DNA of 56,634 nucleotides from positions 1 through 56,634 of the forward strand of contig NZ_JADEXG010000031.1 in NCBI RefSeq assembly GCF_015207255.1, written 5' to 3'. The notes below the pieces were generated by a model. That model was not told the DNA's origin and did not search any database. It was given only the letters and a program-made list of their open reading frames with translations. Shown piece after piece: positions 1-10,152 of the stretch. How positions within the stretch are numbered: the stretch's first letter is position 1; every line of letters starts with the position of its first letter. This DNA comes from Vasconcelosia minhoensis LEGE 07310. GTDB lineage: Bacteria; Cyanobacteriota; Cyanobacteriia; Phormidesmidales; Phormidesmidaceae. A program made the position numbers and the translations under genes.

Positions 1-127
1 GATAGGCGCAGGGAAACAACAGCAAACCAGACCAGCCTACGAAGACAAATCGGTCGCGCTTTAGCCAGTCGTCCAGGATGTCGAACCATCCCCGACTCGC
101 TCGCGCTCTTCCCATTGCTATGGTCAT
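1..127 (-). CDS. psbD: Photosystem II D2 protein, N-terminal part (cut by window edge)
   Basis: The 42 visible codons read [20 protein letters not shown] and continue through [14 protein letters not shown]. This is the invariant N-terminus of D2, the reaction-centre protein that with D1 binds P680, pheophytin and the quinones in the thylakoid membrane. The ATG is preceded on the minus strand by AGAGGA about six bases upstream, a good ribosome binding site, and further up by an AT-rich TATATAAA stretch that may belong to the promoter. The rest of the gene, and probably psbC after it, lies outside the window to the left. The gene diverges from ycf4. Identification is very secure although only about an eighth of the protein is seen. 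Confidence 0.95.
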   Translation of the reverse strand, partial: MTIAMGRARASRGWFDILDDWLKRDRFVFVGWSGLLLFPCAY

Positions 128-572
128 TTCAAATCCTCTTTATATAGCATCAGGTCCTTCAGAATTTAGGGTCAGGTAGGATGGCCAGCCCTAAACAATT
201 TTGGGCAAATCAGCCGCTGCGGGTCAGCTGCCGATCTGCGCTCGGGTCGCTGAAATCGCCACCCTAAAGGATTTTCTGTTAATTCCATAATAAGGAAGTA
301 TTCATTATTTTACAATCCGACATGTAATCTCTCAGATTGACTTGACCCTGGATTCCAAAGTCTAGCCATACGCCTGGATGCCTTTATTAGAGCAGGTTTA
401 GGCTACTTTTATGGGAACCATAGGATTGAAAAACAGGATAGAACTTTATAAGTTTTATTAATGACCGCTGGTAGACGATTTTTGTCTGACCGATGAATAT
501 TCTCTTGAGTTGATTTGGGCTAGGCTAAAGTGTCTGCCCTTATCGCAGGTCTATACGGGCCTATAGAACGTC
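128..572. promoter_or_regulatory. Divergent psbD / ycf4 intergenic region
   Basis: This 445-base gap separates two photosystem genes transcribed away from each other, so it must hold both promoters. The psbD side is AT-rich immediately before the start (TATATA near 140-146). Long untranslated leaders are usual for psbD in cyanobacteria. I see no small photosystem ORF, tRNA or strong hairpin here, and I cannot place transcription starts from sequence alone. Confidence 0.5.
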
Positions 573-1136
573 ATGACCGTATCTAAAACCGCTTCTGAGA
601 CCCTGCTGCGCCGTCAGATTTTAGGGGCTCGCCGGCTCAGCAATTTTTGGTGGGCGAGCGTAACCGCCCTAGGTGGCCTGGGCTTTTTGCTAGCTGGGAT
701 TTCCAGCTACACGAAGGTGAACCTGCTGCCGTTTTCAGAGCCGACCCAGCTGGTGTTTATTCCCCAGGGTATCGCCATGGGGTTCTACGGCATTGTGGCC
801 CTACTGCTCTCGGTCTATCTGTGGCTGGTGATCGCCTGGAACGTGGGTGGCGGCTACAACGAGTTTGACAAGCAGGCTGGGGAGGCGCGGATTTTTCGCT
901 GGGGCTTCCCGGGTAAAAATCGTCAGATCGACCTGAAGTATCCCTTAGAAGATGTGCAGGCGGTGCGGGTCGATATCAAGGAAGGGCTCAACCCGAAGCG
1001 GGCGCTCTACCTCAAGGTCAAAGGTAAAGGAGAGTTTCCGCTCACCCGTGTGGGGCAGCCGCTAGGCCTAGCTGAACTTGAGAACCGAGGGGCAGAACTG
1101 GCGCGGTTTTTACAGATTCCGCTAGAGGGGCTATAG
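573..1136 (+). CDS. ycf4: Photosystem I assembly protein Ycf4
   Basis: The 187-residue protein matches Ycf4 in length and layout: a short N-terminal tail, two membrane helices at about residues 24-46 and 64-88 ([20 protein letters not shown], then [20 protein letters not shown]), the conserved GGGYNEFD after the second helix, and a cytosolic C-terminal domain with [12 protein letters not shown]. Ycf4 is a thylakoid scaffold that helps build photosystem I and is not part of the mature complex. The ATG at 573 gives the usual length. It stands alone, divergent from psbD, with about 100 bases before the next gene. Confidence 0.95.
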   Translation: MTVSKTASETLLRRQILGARRLSNFWWASVTALGGLGFLLAGISSYTKVNLLPFSEPTQLVFIPQGIAMGFYGIVALLLSVYLWLVIAWNVGGGYNEFDKQAGEARIFRWGFPGKNRQIDLKYPLEDVQAVRVDIKEGLNPKRALYLKVKGKGEFPLTRVGQPLGLAELENRGAELARFLQIPLEGL

Positions 1137-1235
1137 CGGCATAGTAAATTGACGACAGATTTGGTTTTTGGACAGCTATGGCAGAATAGAGCCCGCCAAG
1201 CCAGTTGAAAATTTTAGATTTTAGGACATTTGAAA

Positions 1236-2015
1236 ATGCGTTTTGACTTTCAGAAGCAATGGCCTGCTTTGCTCGTCGCGATCGCGCTTACCCTGGGCAG
1301 CTGCACCGGCACAAATCCTTCCGCTGCCGATAGCCCGGATGCGACGACTGCACCTCCGACACCGGTGGCAACAACGCCCACCGATCCGGCGATTCTCGCC
1401 GACCTACCCCGGCTAGAGGGCCAGGCGACGGTGGAACTAATGGTCAACGGCAGCCCAATCACGATTGAGGTGAATGGCGGAGACGCACCGATTACGGCGG
1501 GTAACTTCGTCGATCTGGTCGAGCGCGGCGTCTATGACGGCACCCGCTTTCACCGCGTAGTTCGGGAGCCTGAGCCCTTTGTGGTACAGGGGGGCGACCC
1601 GCAGAGCGCCGACGCTAGCGTGCCGGTCAGCCAGCTCGGCACCGGCGGCTTTACCGACCCTGAAACCGGACAGCCGCGAATGATTCCCCTAGAAATTTTG
1701 CCGGAGGGGGCCGACCAGCCAACTTACAGCAAGACATTCCAGCAGGCGGGTATCACTGAGTCCCCAGCGCTGACGCATGAGCGCGGCGCAGTCGCCATGG
1801 CCCGCTCAGAGTTCCCCGATTCGGCCTCGTCACAGTTCTACATCACACTGACTGACGTTCCTTTTCTGGACGGCAGCTATGCGGTCTTTGGCCAGGTCAC
1901 CGACGGCATGGATGTGGTCGATGGGATTGAGCAGGGGGATGCGATTGAGTCGGCGACCGTAGTCGAAGGGTTAGAAAATCTCCAAAGACCTGAGGCAGGA
2001 GCAGCCTCCGAGTAG
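1236..2015 (+). CDS. Cyclophilin-type peptidyl-prolyl isomerase, lipoprotein
   Basis: Predicted peptidyl-prolyl cis-trans isomerase acting outside the cytoplasm. The N-terminus is a lipoprotein signal: two positive residues, a hydrophobic run and the lipobox LGSC with lipidated Cys23. A Ser/Pro/Thr-rich linker of about 40 residues follows, then a cyclophilin domain with [36 protein letters not shown] and [16 protein letters not shown] at 1230 is also in frame, but the ATG at 1236 with AGGA at 1223-1226 is the better start, giving 259 residues. The stop is only 10 bases before the next gene, so the two may be co-transcribed. The exact protein clients are unknown. Confidence 0.9.
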   Translation: MRFDFQKQWPALLVAIALTLGSCTGTNPSAADSPDATTAPPTPVATTPTDPAILADLPRLEGQATVELMVNGSPITIEVNGGDAPITAGNFVDLVERGVYDGTRFHRVVREPEPFVVQGGDPQSADASVPVSQLGTGGFTDPETGQPRMIPLEILPEGADQPTYSKTFQQAGITESPALTHERGAVAMARSEFPDSASSQFYITLTDVPFLDGSYAVFGQVTDGMDVVDGIEQGDAIESATVVEGLENLQRPEAGAASE

Positions 2016-2025
2016 GGGCTGAGTC

Positions 2026-3183
2026 GTGAGCAAGTCTGACAGCCCCACACCAGTCGTCGTTACCGGAGTGGGGCTGATCTCTGCCCTGGGAGATGGACCA
2101 ACTTCCTGGCGGCGGCTGATTCAGGGAGAAAGCGCGATCGCGCTGCGGCAGCCTTTTCCCGCTCTGCAACCCTGTCCCCTAGCGATGTCAGGCAAAGTAC
2201 CGTCGCGCTTAGATGATCTGGTCAAGTCTGCCCTCTATGAAGCTTTAACCGACTCTGGACTGAAGCCGCCGCTGAATGACTGCGCCGTTGTTCTAGGCTC
2301 TAGCCGCAGCTATCTGGCCGAATGGGAAGCGCTGGCTCAGAAGGCTCGTCAAGCACAGACTCTAGACGGTTGGCTCGCCGCGCTACCCCATCAGGCGGCG
2401 CTTCAGGCTGCTCGCACCGTCCAAACCAGCGGTCCCGTACTCGCTCCGATGGCGGCCTGTGCCACCGGGCTATGGGCGATTACTCAGGCCGCCGAGCTGA
2501 TTCGCACTGGGCAATGTCAGCGCGCGATCGCGGGCGCAGCAGAAGCGCCAATTACCCCGCTGACGCTGGCGGGCTTTAGCAAAATGGGTGCGCTTTCCCA
2601 GACCGGCTGCTGTCCTTTCGATCGGGCTCGAAACGGACTGGTTTTAGGAGAAGGGGCGGCGATTTTAGTCCTAGAATCCGCCGAGCTAGCGGCCCAGCGG
2701 CAGGCGCCAATCTATGGCGAAATTTTGGCGGCAGGGTTGACCAACGACGCCTATCATGTCAGCTCAACCGATCCAGGTTACGGGGGCGCGATCGCGGCCA
2801 TCGGCCAGAGCCTGAAGCGCAGTCACCTACAGCCAGCGCAAATCGACGCCGTCCATACCCACGGCACCGGCACCCGGCTGAACGACCAGATGGAAGCCGA
2901 CCTAATCGCTCAAATCTTTGGCTCTAAGCTGCCGGTAATGGCGACTAAAGGCGCGACTGGCCATAGTCTAGGGGCCTCGGGAGCGCTGGCAGTTGCCCTC
3001 AGCCTGCTCAGCCTACGCCATCAGCAGCTACTCCCCTGTGTGGGCTTACGCAAGGCTGAATTTGAGCTGAGCTTTGTCCACCAGGCCAGACCGGCGGCGC
3101 TAGGGCATGTGCTCTGTCTCAGCTTTGGCTTTGGCGGCCAGAATGCCGCGATCGCGTTAAGCCGATTCCAAAGCCGAACCTAA
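2026..3183 (+). CDS. Beta-ketoacyl-ACP synthase family protein (KAS II / FabF-like)
   Basis: Thiolase-fold ketosynthase of 385 residues. The catalytic triad is visible: Cys145 in MAACATG, His279 in THGTGT and His313 in [12 protein letters not shown], with Lys308 just before. It should condense malonyl-ACP with an acyl chain. It is shorter than canonical FabF (about 415 residues), and cyanobacteria commonly carry such a second, divergent copy beside the main fabF, so its chain preference is not known and I give no symbol. The start is GTG with AGGGG seven bases upstream. The stop overlaps the tail of valS by four bases in convergent orientation. Confidence 0.85.
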   Translation: MSKSDSPTPVVVTGVGLISALGDGPTSWRRLIQGESAIALRQPFPALQPCPLAMSGKVPSRLDDLVKSALYEALTDSGLKPPLNDCAVVLGSSRSYLAEWEALAQKARQAQTLDGWLAALPHQAALQAARTVQTSGPVLAPMAACATGLWAITQAAELIRTGQCQRAIAGAAEAPITPLTLAGFSKMGALSQTGCCPFDRARNGLVLGEGAAILVLESAELAAQRQAPIYGEILAAGLTNDAYHVSSTDPGYGGAIAAIGQSLKRSHLQPAQIDAVHTHGTGTRLNDQMEADLIAQIFGSKLPVMATKGATGHSLGASGALAVALSLLSLRHQQLLPCVGLRKAEFELSFVHQARPAALGHVLCLSFGFGGQNAAIALSRFQSRT

Positions 3184-6100
3184 AGCATCGCCAGCCGTGT
3201 CCGCAGCAGCTCAGCCTGCTTTTCGGCCTCAGCCAGAGACTCCCGAGCTGACTGCACGACCTCAGCCGGGGCCTGATTGACGAAGCCCGAATTTTTCAGC
3301 CGTCCGCGTAGCGACTTAATCTCGCCCTCTGCCTTGCCCAAGTCTTTCTCAATCTTAGCCCTAAGGGCTGCTACATCTACCACACCGCTGAGCGGAATTA
3401 GCACTTGAACGGTACCCGTTACCCCGGCAAACATTTGGGTCGGCTCGGGTTCAGACTCGGGTTCGGGCTCGGCAGCGCCAGGTGTCTCAGGCGTCTCCGC
3501 AATTCCAGGTTCTGGTGCAGTGGCCGCAGCGGGTTCGGCGGGCGGTAGCTTAGCCATTGGCTCAGCTGGAGGCAGTCTGCGGAGGCGCTTTTTGCCGGTA
3601 ATTTCGGTCCAGAAATTCTGGAGATTGGTCGCAATCTCTCGTCGATTTTGAGCATTCAAGTAGCGAATGCCAAACCAGAGCCCGTAGCCCAGACCGATTA
3701 GCTGGAACAGACCTGCTAGGCCAGGAATCGAGTCAACCGTTCGGAGAATGGCCGCTACCACGTTGATTGTCACCACGACGCCGAGCAAAATCAGTAGCAG
3801 CGTGGCCGGCCCGCGAAAGCCAGACAGGCGGCGGAAATAAGCCTGCGGCCTGGCGAGCAGGTCTTGGGCGAATTCCGAAAACTGCGCAAGCTCAAAATCA
3901 GGCATGGCAAAGCCTTCTGAGCTGGGCGCCGGGGTAGGATCAGGTCCTGTCGCTGTCGCCGAACCGGCTGGGCCGGTAGTAGTCAGCGTCTCGACCTTGG
4001 CCAAATCCTGAATGTAGTCACGGGTTGCTGCGAGAATGTCAGCTTCCTGGGGGCTATCCGTATTCAACTGAGCTTCGATCTGGGCAGAAGGCTTGATCCC
4101 AGCCTCCGCCCGCAGATTCCGGATGGTTCGAACCACGTCAATTAGCAGGTTAAACTGCCGCTCCAAGGTCGGATCGATCAGGTCAGTTCGCACGCTGGGA
4201 TAGGCTTGCTGAGCAAGGCTGTCCTCATAGCTAGTCTGAGTCAGGGTGTGCCAAAGCTCCTCGGTAATGTGAGGAACAAAAGGATGCAGCAGCTTGAGAC
4301 TGCCTTCCAGCACAAAGGCCAGAGTCTGCTGAGCAATGGTTTTGGCCCCGCCGTCGCCATACAATCGCGGCTTTGCCAGCTCGATATACCAGTCGCAGAA
4401 GTCACCCCAGATAAACTCATAGAGTTCCTTGGCCGCCTCGCCCATGCCGTACTTGTCAAGCTGCTGCCGCACCGTTTCTACCGTCCGATAGTATCGCGAG
4501 AGAATCCAGCGGTCGGCCAGCGGCAGGTCGGTCACAGACTTACCGACGGTCGGATCGCCCAGCTCTGCTGGCGTCTGCCCCTCCAGATTCATCATCACGA
4601 AGCGGGAGGCGTTCCACAGCTTGTTGGTAAAATTGCGAGACGCTTCTACCGCCGCCGATTCATCTGTCTTCCGATTGTAGTCAAGCCGAATATCCTGGCC
4701 TGCACCGGCGACTTCGCGGACGAGGGTATAGCGCAGGGCATCGGTGCCGTATTTATCAACCAAAACCAATGGATCGATGCCATTACCCTTAGACTTAGAC
4801 ATTTTTTGGTTGTTCTCATCCCGCACCAGGCCGTGAATGTAGACCGTTTCAAACGGCATCTGGTCGGTGAAATGGCCCGCCATCATAGTCATCCGAGCCA
4901 CCCAGAAAAAGATGATGTCGAAGCCTGTTACCAGCGTGGAGGTGGGGTAGTAGGTCTGAAAATCCGGCGCCGACTCGTCGGGCCAGCCCAGGGTAGACAT
5001 TGGCCATAGGCCCGAAGAAAACCAGGTATCGAGGACATCGGGGTCCTGCTCTAGCCGCACGCCTTCGCCAAACTGCTCCACTGCCTTAGCCCTGGCCTCA
5101 GCCGCCGTCATCGCCACGAAATAAGGCGTGCTGTCGGTAATGTTGCCCTCGGTTTCGCTCACCACATACCAGGCGGGAATCTGATGGCCCCACCAGAGCT
5201 GACGCGAGATACACCAGTCCCTTAGGTTGACCAGCCAGTCGCGGTACACCTTAGTCCAGCGGTCAGGTACAAACTGAGGAGACTGCTGATGATCCAGAAA
5301 ATCTAGCGCCTTGTCGGCCATCGGTCGAATTTTGACAAACCACTGGGTAGAGAGCAGCGGCTCAACCGGGACTTTGCCGCGATCGCTATAGGGTACCGAA
5401 TGCCTGTACGCCTCAATCCGCACTAGGAAACCCGCCTCGTCCAGGGCCGCCACCACCGCCTGTCGCGCCTCGAACCGATCCATCCCAGCAAAGACGCCCG
5501 CATTCTGATTCAGCGAGCCGTCCTTGTTGAGAATATTGATCATCGGCAGCTCGTGCCGCTGCCCCATGGCAAAGTCGTTTGGGTCGTGGGCTGGGGTGAC
5601 CTTGACGCAGCCCGTCCCAAATTCGGCATCGACAAACTCATCCGCGATAATCGGAATCTCCCGCTCCAGCAGCGGCAGCGTCACGGTCTTGCCCACCAGG
5701 TCGGCATAGCGCTGATCGTTGGGATTGACCGCCACCGCCGTATCGCCCAGCATCGTCTCGGGCCGGGTGGTTGCCACCTCTACGTAGCCCGACTCATCGC
5801 TGAGCGGATAGCGCAGATGCCAGAGATGCCCGTCCACCTCCTGATTTTCTACCTCCAGGTCAGACACGGCAGACTGGCTGGCCGGACACCAGTTGACCAT
5901 GTAGTTGCCCCGGTAGATCAGCCCCTCTTCATAGAGCCGATTAAACGCCGTCAGTACCGCCTGGGAAAGCCCCTCATCCATCGTGAAGCGCTCGCGGCGC
6001 CAGTCCACCGAGACGCCGAGCTGGCGCAGCTGGCCGACAATCTTGCCGCCCGATTCAGCCTTCCATTCCCAGGCCCGCTCCAAAAATTTCTCACGACCCA

Positions 6101-6431
6101 CCGTCTCGCGGCTTTTTCCCTGGTCCTTCAGCTCCTTTTCTAGAATCGTCTGAACGGCAATGCTGGCATGGTCGGTGCCCGGCAGCCACAGCGTATTCCG
6201 GCCCCTCATCCGCTGGTAGCGCACAATCGTATCGATTAGGGTGTGCTCAAAGGCATGGCCCATGTGCAGGCTACCGGTCACATTTGGTGGCGGAATCACC
6301 ACGCAAAAGGGACTGCCGCCCCGGTCGGGGTCAGCTTTGAAAACCTGATGCTTTTCCCAGAACTGCTGCCATTTGGCCTCAGTATCGGACGGGTCGTACT
6401 GGCTTGACAGGGTCGGTGTGGTTGCGGTCAT
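3180..6431 (-). CDS. valS: Valyl-tRNA synthetase with inserted CAAD membrane domain
   Basis: Class I aminoacyl-tRNA synthetase charging tRNA-Val. The signature HMGH is at residues 56-59 ([14 protein letters not shown]) and KMSKS at 543-547; the editing domain and helical anticodon-binding domain lie between and after. At 1083 residues it is about 100-200 longer than usual because of an insertion at about 840-1000, between the anticodon domain and the C-terminal coiled coil (about 1017-1083). The insertion has two membrane helices (about 876-897 and 904-925) and a Pro/Glu-rich linker. This is the layout of the CAAD domain appended to some cyanobacterial synthetases, related to plant CURT1 and reported to tether them to thylakoids. 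Confidence 0.95.
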   Translation of the reverse strand: MTATTPTLSSQYDPSDTEAKWQQFWEKHQVFKADPDRGGSPFCVVIPPPNVTGSLHMGHAFEHTLIDTIVRYQRMRGRNTLWLPGTDHASIAVQTILEKELKDQGKSRETVGREKFLERAWEWKAESGGKIVGQLRQLGVSVDWRRERFTMDEGLSQAVLTAFNRLYEEGLIYRGNYMVNWCPASQSAVSDLEVENQEVDGHLWHLRYPLSDESGYVEVATTRPETMLGDTAVAVNPNDQRYADLVGKTVTLPLLEREIPIIADEFVDAEFGTGCVKVTPAHDPNDFAMGQRHELPMINILNKDGSLNQNAGVFAGMDRFEARQAVVAALDEAGFLVRIEAYRHSVPYSDRGKVPVEPLLSTQWFVKIRPMADKALDFLDHQQSPQFVPDRWTKVYRDWLVNLRDWCISRQLWWGHQIPAWYVVSETEGNITDSTPYFVAMTAAEARAKAVEQFGEGVRLEQDPDVLDTWFSSGLWPMSTLGWPDESAPDFQTYYPTSTLVTGFDIIFFWVARMTMMAGHFTDQMPFETVYIHGLVRDENNQKMSKSKGNGIDPLVLVDKYGTDALRYTLVREVAGAGQDIRLDYNRKTDESAAVEASRNFTNKLWNASRFVMMNLEGQTPAELGDPTVGKSVTDLPLADRWILSRYYRTVETVRQQLDKYGMGEAAKELYEFIWGDFCDWYIELAKPRLYGDGGAKTIAQQTLAFVLEGSLKLLHPFVPHITEELWHTLTQTSYEDSLAQQAYPSVRTDLIDPTLERQFNLLIDVVRTIRNLRAEAGIKPSAQIEAQLNTDSPQEADILAATRDYIQDLAKVETLTTTGPAGSATATGPDPTPAPSSEGFAMPDFELAQFSEFAQDLLARPQAYFRRLSGFRGPATLLLILLGVVVTINVVAAILRTVDSIPGLAGLFQLIGLGYGLWFGIRYLNAQNRREIATNLQNFWTEITGKKRLRRLPPAEPMAKLPPAEPAAATAPEPGIAETPETPGAAEPEPESEPEPTQMFAGVTGTVQVLIPLSGVVDVAALRAKIEKDLGKAEGEIKSLRGRLKNSGFVNQAPAEVVQSARESLAEAEKQAELLRTRLAML

Positions 6432-6504
6432 CGCGGGTTTGACGGGCTCAGAGGCTAAAGCTAAATGGTACCTGACGATTTTGCCATGGGGCAGAGCAGA
6501 AGCT

Positions 6505-6541
6505 GCAAAAAAGCAGAAAGGGCTCCGGTCGGAGCCCTTTC
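6505..6541 (-). terminator. Rho-independent terminator
   Basis: A perfect 11-base-pair stem (GAAAGGGCTCC, loop of four, GGAGCCCTTTC) spans 6516-6541. Read on the minus strand it is followed by TGCTTTTTT. It lies just downstream of the small exported protein gene at 6584-6937 and separates it from valS. Confidence 0.85.
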
Positions 6542-6583
6542 ACAAAGCCTGAAGCTAAATTCTTAGGTCTTTTGCTTTCCGAA

Positions 6584-6937
6584 CTAAAGATCTGAAGCGG
6601 CTCCTTCACCGACCGGCTGGGCTGGCTGAGCGGCAGGCTGCTGCTGGAGCAGTTCCTGACGGCGCTGGAGATAGGATTCCGCCGCTCGGTCAATCACTCT
6701 GTCCTGACGCCGTTGAAACTCAGCCCCAGTCATACCCCCGGCCCGGCTGGCCTGATGCACTAAATCCATAAAGTCCGTCGAGGAACCCGAAAAAATGCCC
6801 GTTCCGGTTTCGTCGGCCCTGAGATCTTCCAGAGGATTGATATTGTTGGGCTGGGGATTAATCTCCTGAGCTAAGGCTGGAGTCGCGATCGCGCCCAGCA
6901 GCCCTACTGCGACTAGCGAATAAGTCAGTTTAATCAT
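6584..6937 (-). CDS. Small exported protein of unknown function
   Basis: The 117-residue product starts with a typical Sec signal peptide (MIKLTYSLVAVGLLGAIATP, cleavage expected after ALA at residue 23). The mature part is about 94 residues, rich in Gln, Ala, Arg and Glu, with a short segment around FSGSSTDFMDLVHQASRAGG and a Gln/Pro-rich tail. No cysteines, no enzyme motif and no recognisable domain. Proteins of this kind recur in cyanobacteria as uncharacterised periplasmic proteins. It is a single-gene unit with its own terminator; a perfect palindrome TTAACCCGGTTAA lies upstream at 6958-6970. Confidence 0.8.
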   Translation of the reverse strand: MIKLTYSLVAVGLLGAIATPALAQEINPQPNNINPLEDLRADETGTGIFSGSSTDFMDLVHQASRAGGMTGAEFQRRQDRVIDRAAESYLQRRQELLQQQPAAQPAQPVGEGAASDL

Positions 6938-7095
6938 GGCTTTCAGACTCCTCAGTTTTAACCCGGTTAACGAATGCCCAGATGACCTACGTTTAGATAG
7001 CCGCCCTAGTTGCTGCTAGTTTAGCAACTCTCTAGCCCCAACTGACCCCTAACTTTGTGCCAGTCTGTCGATCGAACGACTGATTAAGAGATAGC

Positions 7096-8013
7096 TTAGG
7101 CAATCCGGCGGCTAATCAAAGGCCGAATCAGCGCCAGCGCCCCCAGGCTGAAGGCGACCAAAATTCCCAGCGCTAGCCCCATGCTGACGCTGCCCCAGGG
7201 TGCCTGGAAGACAATGCTGCTGAACTGCCAGTCCGGGTGCAGGTACAGATAGCGGATAGGCTCAATTGCATAGCTCAGCGGATTTAGACTAGCAACGAAC
7301 TGGAGCCAGCCCGGCATAAACGACAGCGGCACCAGCGCCGTGCTGGCAAACAGCAGCGGCAGGTTGGTGACAAAAATCACCGCAATCAGCTCGATGTGGC
7401 CCGGCAGCGCAAAGGCCAGCCCCAGGCTCAGGGCCGTCACTCCCAGCACCAGCGTCAGCACGATCGCGCCCATTAGCAGCAGGCTACCCACGTTGGGCAG
7501 GCCCGCCCCCAGCACCGCACTCAGCCCCACAATCGCCGCAGTCTGCACCAGGCTCATCGCCGCGATAAACAGGGCAGAAGCCACCACAATTGAAAATCGC
7601 GACGCCAGCGGTGCCACCAGCAGCCGGTTCAAAAAGCCAAACTCGCGGTCAAACATCACCGGCAGGCCGGCGTTCAGCGCCCCGGCAAAGGCCGTGAAGA
7701 CAATGATTCCCGCGCCGAGGAACTGGCCGTAGTTCTGACTCTCACCGAACAGCCCCTGGGGCACGTTTTGAAATAGCGCACCGAAGAGAATCAGCCACAT
7801 CAGCGGCTGGACAATCCCCGCAACCAGGGTGGAGGGTCGGCGCTGGAGCTGGATGAACAGGCGGCGGGTCAGGGCTAGCGTTTCCTGAATAAAGGCAGGA
7901 GAGAAAACGCCGGGGGGATGTGCGATCGCGCTTTCCTCCAGAGACGCCTTCCACTGCTGAAGCTGAGGATTTTCAATACTGTCGGCCCGGCGGGGCGTGA
8001 GGGTGCTACTCAT
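7096..8013 (-). CDS. ABC-2 type transporter permease
   Basis: Membrane subunit of an exporter, 305 residues. After a cytosolic N-terminal segment of about 60 residues come six hydrophobic stretches and the ABC-2 signature region around FGFLNRLLVAP and SLNPLSYAIEPIRYLYL. The family includes DrrB-type drug and lipid exporters. The partner ATPase lies directly upstream (54-base gap). Both sit behind ctaB-ctaA, an arrangement seen in several cyanobacteria. The substrate is not deducible; a link to heme or membrane lipid handling would be guesswork based on position. Confidence 0.9.
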   Translation of the reverse strand: MSSTLTPRRADSIENPQLQQWKASLEESAIAHPPGVFSPAFIQETLALTRRLFIQLQRRPSTLVAGIVQPLMWLILFGALFQNVPQGLFGESQNYGQFLGAGIIVFTAFAGALNAGLPVMFDREFGFLNRLLVAPLASRFSIVVASALFIAAMSLVQTAAIVGLSAVLGAGLPNVGSLLLMGAIVLTLVLGVTALSLGLAFALPGHIELIAVIFVTNLPLLFASTALVPLSFMPGWLQFVASLNPLSYAIEPIRYLYLHPDWQFSSIVFQAPWGSVSMGLALGILVAFSLGALALIRPLISRRIA

Positions 8014-8067
8014 GATGATTGGGGGGGTGGCTATTAGGGAATTGAATAACGGTTGATGCGGTAGGGG

Positions 8068-9093
8068 CTAGCGGCGCATGTTTTGCTGCTTTGCCTCTTT
8101 CTTCATATCGCGCTGGCCTACGGCAGCGAGCTCAGCATCCATCAGCGTTCGCCCGGTCGCGGCCAGGTAGACGTCGTCCAGACTAGGGCGAGATTGAGAA
8201 ATGCCAAAAATCGGCATGTCAGCATCCTTGAGCTGCTGCTGCACCGTCATCAGCGCGTCGGCGTTGGGCTCAACCACTAGATTGATCGAGTTGCCCTGGT
8301 CGCTATTGACGATCGCATCCTGCACCATCGGCAGATCCTGGAGCAGCGCCCGGGCGCTCTCGGCTTCGTCGGCGTCGGTAAACTCCCGAATCCGCAGCGT
8401 AATTCGCTCGCCGCCGACCTGATCCTTGAGCTCGGCAGGCGAACCGGAGGAAATCACCTCACCTCGGTCGATAATCGCCACCCGGTCAGCCAGCGCGTCT
8501 ACCTCTTCTAAATAGTGGCTGGTAATTAAAATTGTCGTTCCCGCCGCGTGGAGCTGGCGCAGAAACTGCCAGACCGCCGTTCGACTCTCGATGTCTAAAC
8601 CTACGGTGGGCTCATCTAGAACCAGAACATCGGGCTGATGGAGCAGTCCTGCTGCCAGGTCTAAGCGTTTTTTAAGACCCCCAGAATAAATTCCGGTCTT
8701 TTTGTCGGCCCAGTCTTCCAGCTCTAGCAGCCGCAGCATTTGGGCAATTCGGTCGCGCGCGATCGCGCCCGGCAGGTGATAGATCGCCGCCTGGAGCTCC
8801 AGCAGCTCTCGCCCGGTCAGCACCTTGTCTAAGGCCACATCCTGAGCGATGTAGCCCAGCCGCTGCCGCACCTGGCGGGGATAGTCAATCACCGACAGAC
8901 CGTTTACCTCGAGCCTACCAGCGTCGGGCAGGGTGAGCGTGCAGAGGCAGCGAATCGTCGTGGTCTTACCCGCCCCGTTGGGACCTAGCAGGCCGAAGAT
9001 TTCGCCGGGCTTAATCTCCAAAGACACATCTTTGACGGCCTGAACCTCGCCGTAGCGCTTTTGGAGCCCTTCGATTAAAACTGCCGGTGCCAT
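8068..9093 (-). CDS. ABC transporter ATP-binding protein (DrrA/CcmA-like)
   Basis: ATPase subunit for the ABC-2 permease downstream. Walker A GPNGAGKT is at residues 37-44, the signature YSGGLKKRLDLAAGLL and Walker B VLVLDEPTVGLD follow, then the switch histidine in ITSHYLEE. The roughly 100-residue C-terminal extension after the nucleotide-binding domain is typical of the DrrA group. It is 69 bases downstream of ctaB on the same strand, so it may be transcribed with the heme A genes. Confidence 0.9.
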   Translation of the reverse strand: MAPAVLIEGLQKRYGEVQAVKDVSLEIKPGEIFGLLGPNGAGKTTTIRCLCTLTLPDAGRLEVNGLSVIDYPRQVRQRLGYIAQDVALDKVLTGRELLELQAAIYHLPGAIARDRIAQMLRLLELEDWADKKTGIYSGGLKKRLDLAAGLLHQPDVLVLDEPTVGLDIESRTAVWQFLRQLHAAGTTILITSHYLEEVDALADRVAIIDRGEVISSGSPAELKDQVGGERITLRIREFTDADEAESARALLQDLPMVQDAIVNSDQGNSINLVVEPNADALMTVQQQLKDADMPIFGISQSRPSLDDVYLAATGRTLMDAELAAVGQRDMKKEAKQQNMRR

Positions 9094-9162
9094 TGCGTCA
9101 CCTCTGCTGGCCTAAGTTCCGAATAGACATCACATCTCAATCTTACTGAACGGAGACCGGTT

Positions 9163-10149
9163 CTAACCCAAGGGCAGCATCGAAACGGATGCGGTCAGGT
9201 TCTGAACCTGATCAGCAAGTACCTGAACCCCGCTGCGGGTCAGGGGCAGACTGTCGATCACCATGCCGGCTGAGAGCAGCATCATATAGAGAATGGAGTA
9301 CTTAAAGGTGCTGCGGGCCAGGTCGCGATCGCTCGGCTGCTGTCTCAGCTGCCAGGCTTTTTGCAAGAATCGCAGACCCAGGGTCACTGCGATTAAACCG
9401 TACACCGCACCGCAAACGCCCAAAGGATAGATCAGCAGCAGCGTCATCGGCACCAGCAGCAGGGTATAGCGCCAGATTTGCTTCGCGGTTCCCTCATCGC
9501 CGACGATCACTGGCAGCATCGGCACCTTTACCTTGGCGTAGTCTTCCTGAATCAGCAGCGCCAGTGCCCAGAAGTGGGGCGGCGTCCAGACAAATACGAT
9601 GGCAAAGATCAGCCAGGCAGCCCAGCTCAGCTCTCCCGTCACCGCCGCCCAGCCGACCAGCGGCGGGATCGCACCAGCCGCCCCACCGATCACAATATTT
9701 TGGGTTGAAGAGCGCTTCAGCCAGTGGGTGTAAACCCCGATATAGAGAGCGATCCCCAGCATTGCTAGACCCGCGCTGAGAAAATTGGCAAACCAGCCGA
9801 GCAGGGCAAAGGACAGCACCGCCAGCACCGCTGCAAACAGCAGGGCGTCCCGAGACCGCACCCGACCGGAAGGAATCGGTCGATGCCGGGTGCGCTCCAT
9901 GTCATAGTCAATATCGCGATCGTAGACGCAGTTGATGGTCTGAGCTGAAGCCGCCGCCAGCGTGCCGCTGAGCAGCGTCACCCAGAGTAAGGCCGAGTCG
10001 AGCTGTCCCTGAGCCGCCACCCACATCGCCGCCGCCGTTTCAATCAGCAGCAGTGGAATAATTCGGGGCTTGGTCAGCTGCAGGTAGCTGCGGACGACCT
10101 GGCCAAAATTGTCGTGGCGGCTGGTCGTCCAGGCTGTAGATGGATGCAT
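9163..10149 (-). CDS. ctaB: Protoheme IX farnesyltransferase (heme O synthase)
   Basis: Transfers a farnesyl group to protoheme to make heme O, the first step to heme A for cytochrome oxidase. This UbiA-superfamily membrane protein has 328 residues and several hydrophobic helices. The prenyl-diphosphate/Mg motif is N73-x3-D77-x3-D81 (NCVYDRDID), followed by [11 protein letters not shown]; the second Asp-rich loop appears as YDRDID..ERT and [10 protein letters not shown]. The gene starts three bases after the stop of ctaA, so the pair is almost certainly one operon. Confidence 0.95.
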   Translation of the reverse strand: MHPSTAWTTSRHDNFGQVVRSYLQLTKPRIIPLLLIETAAAMWVAAQGQLDSALLWVTLLSGTLAAASAQTINCVYDRDIDYDMERTRHRPIPSGRVRSRDALLFAAVLAVLSFALLGWFANFLSAGLAMLGIALYIGVYTHWLKRSSTQNIVIGGAAGAIPPLVGWAAVTGELSWAAWLIFAIVFVWTPPHFWALALLIQEDYAKVKVPMLPVIVGDEGTAKQIWRYTLLLVPMTLLLIYPLGVCGAVYGLIAVTLGLRFLQKAWQLRQQPSDRDLARSTFKYSILYMMLLSAGMVIDSLPLTRSGVQVLADQVQNLTASVSMLPLG

Positions 10150-10152
10150 GCG

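Noticed and set aside
4206-6143. Long plus-strand frames (up to 267 codons) inside valS
   Set aside because: They lie antisense to a certain gene, have Arg/His-rich shadow composition and no conserved motif.
7096-9093. ABC exporter as a dedicated heme A or cofactor exporter
   Set aside because: Only position beside ctaA-ctaB supports it; the subunits are generic ABC-2 types with no substrate signature.
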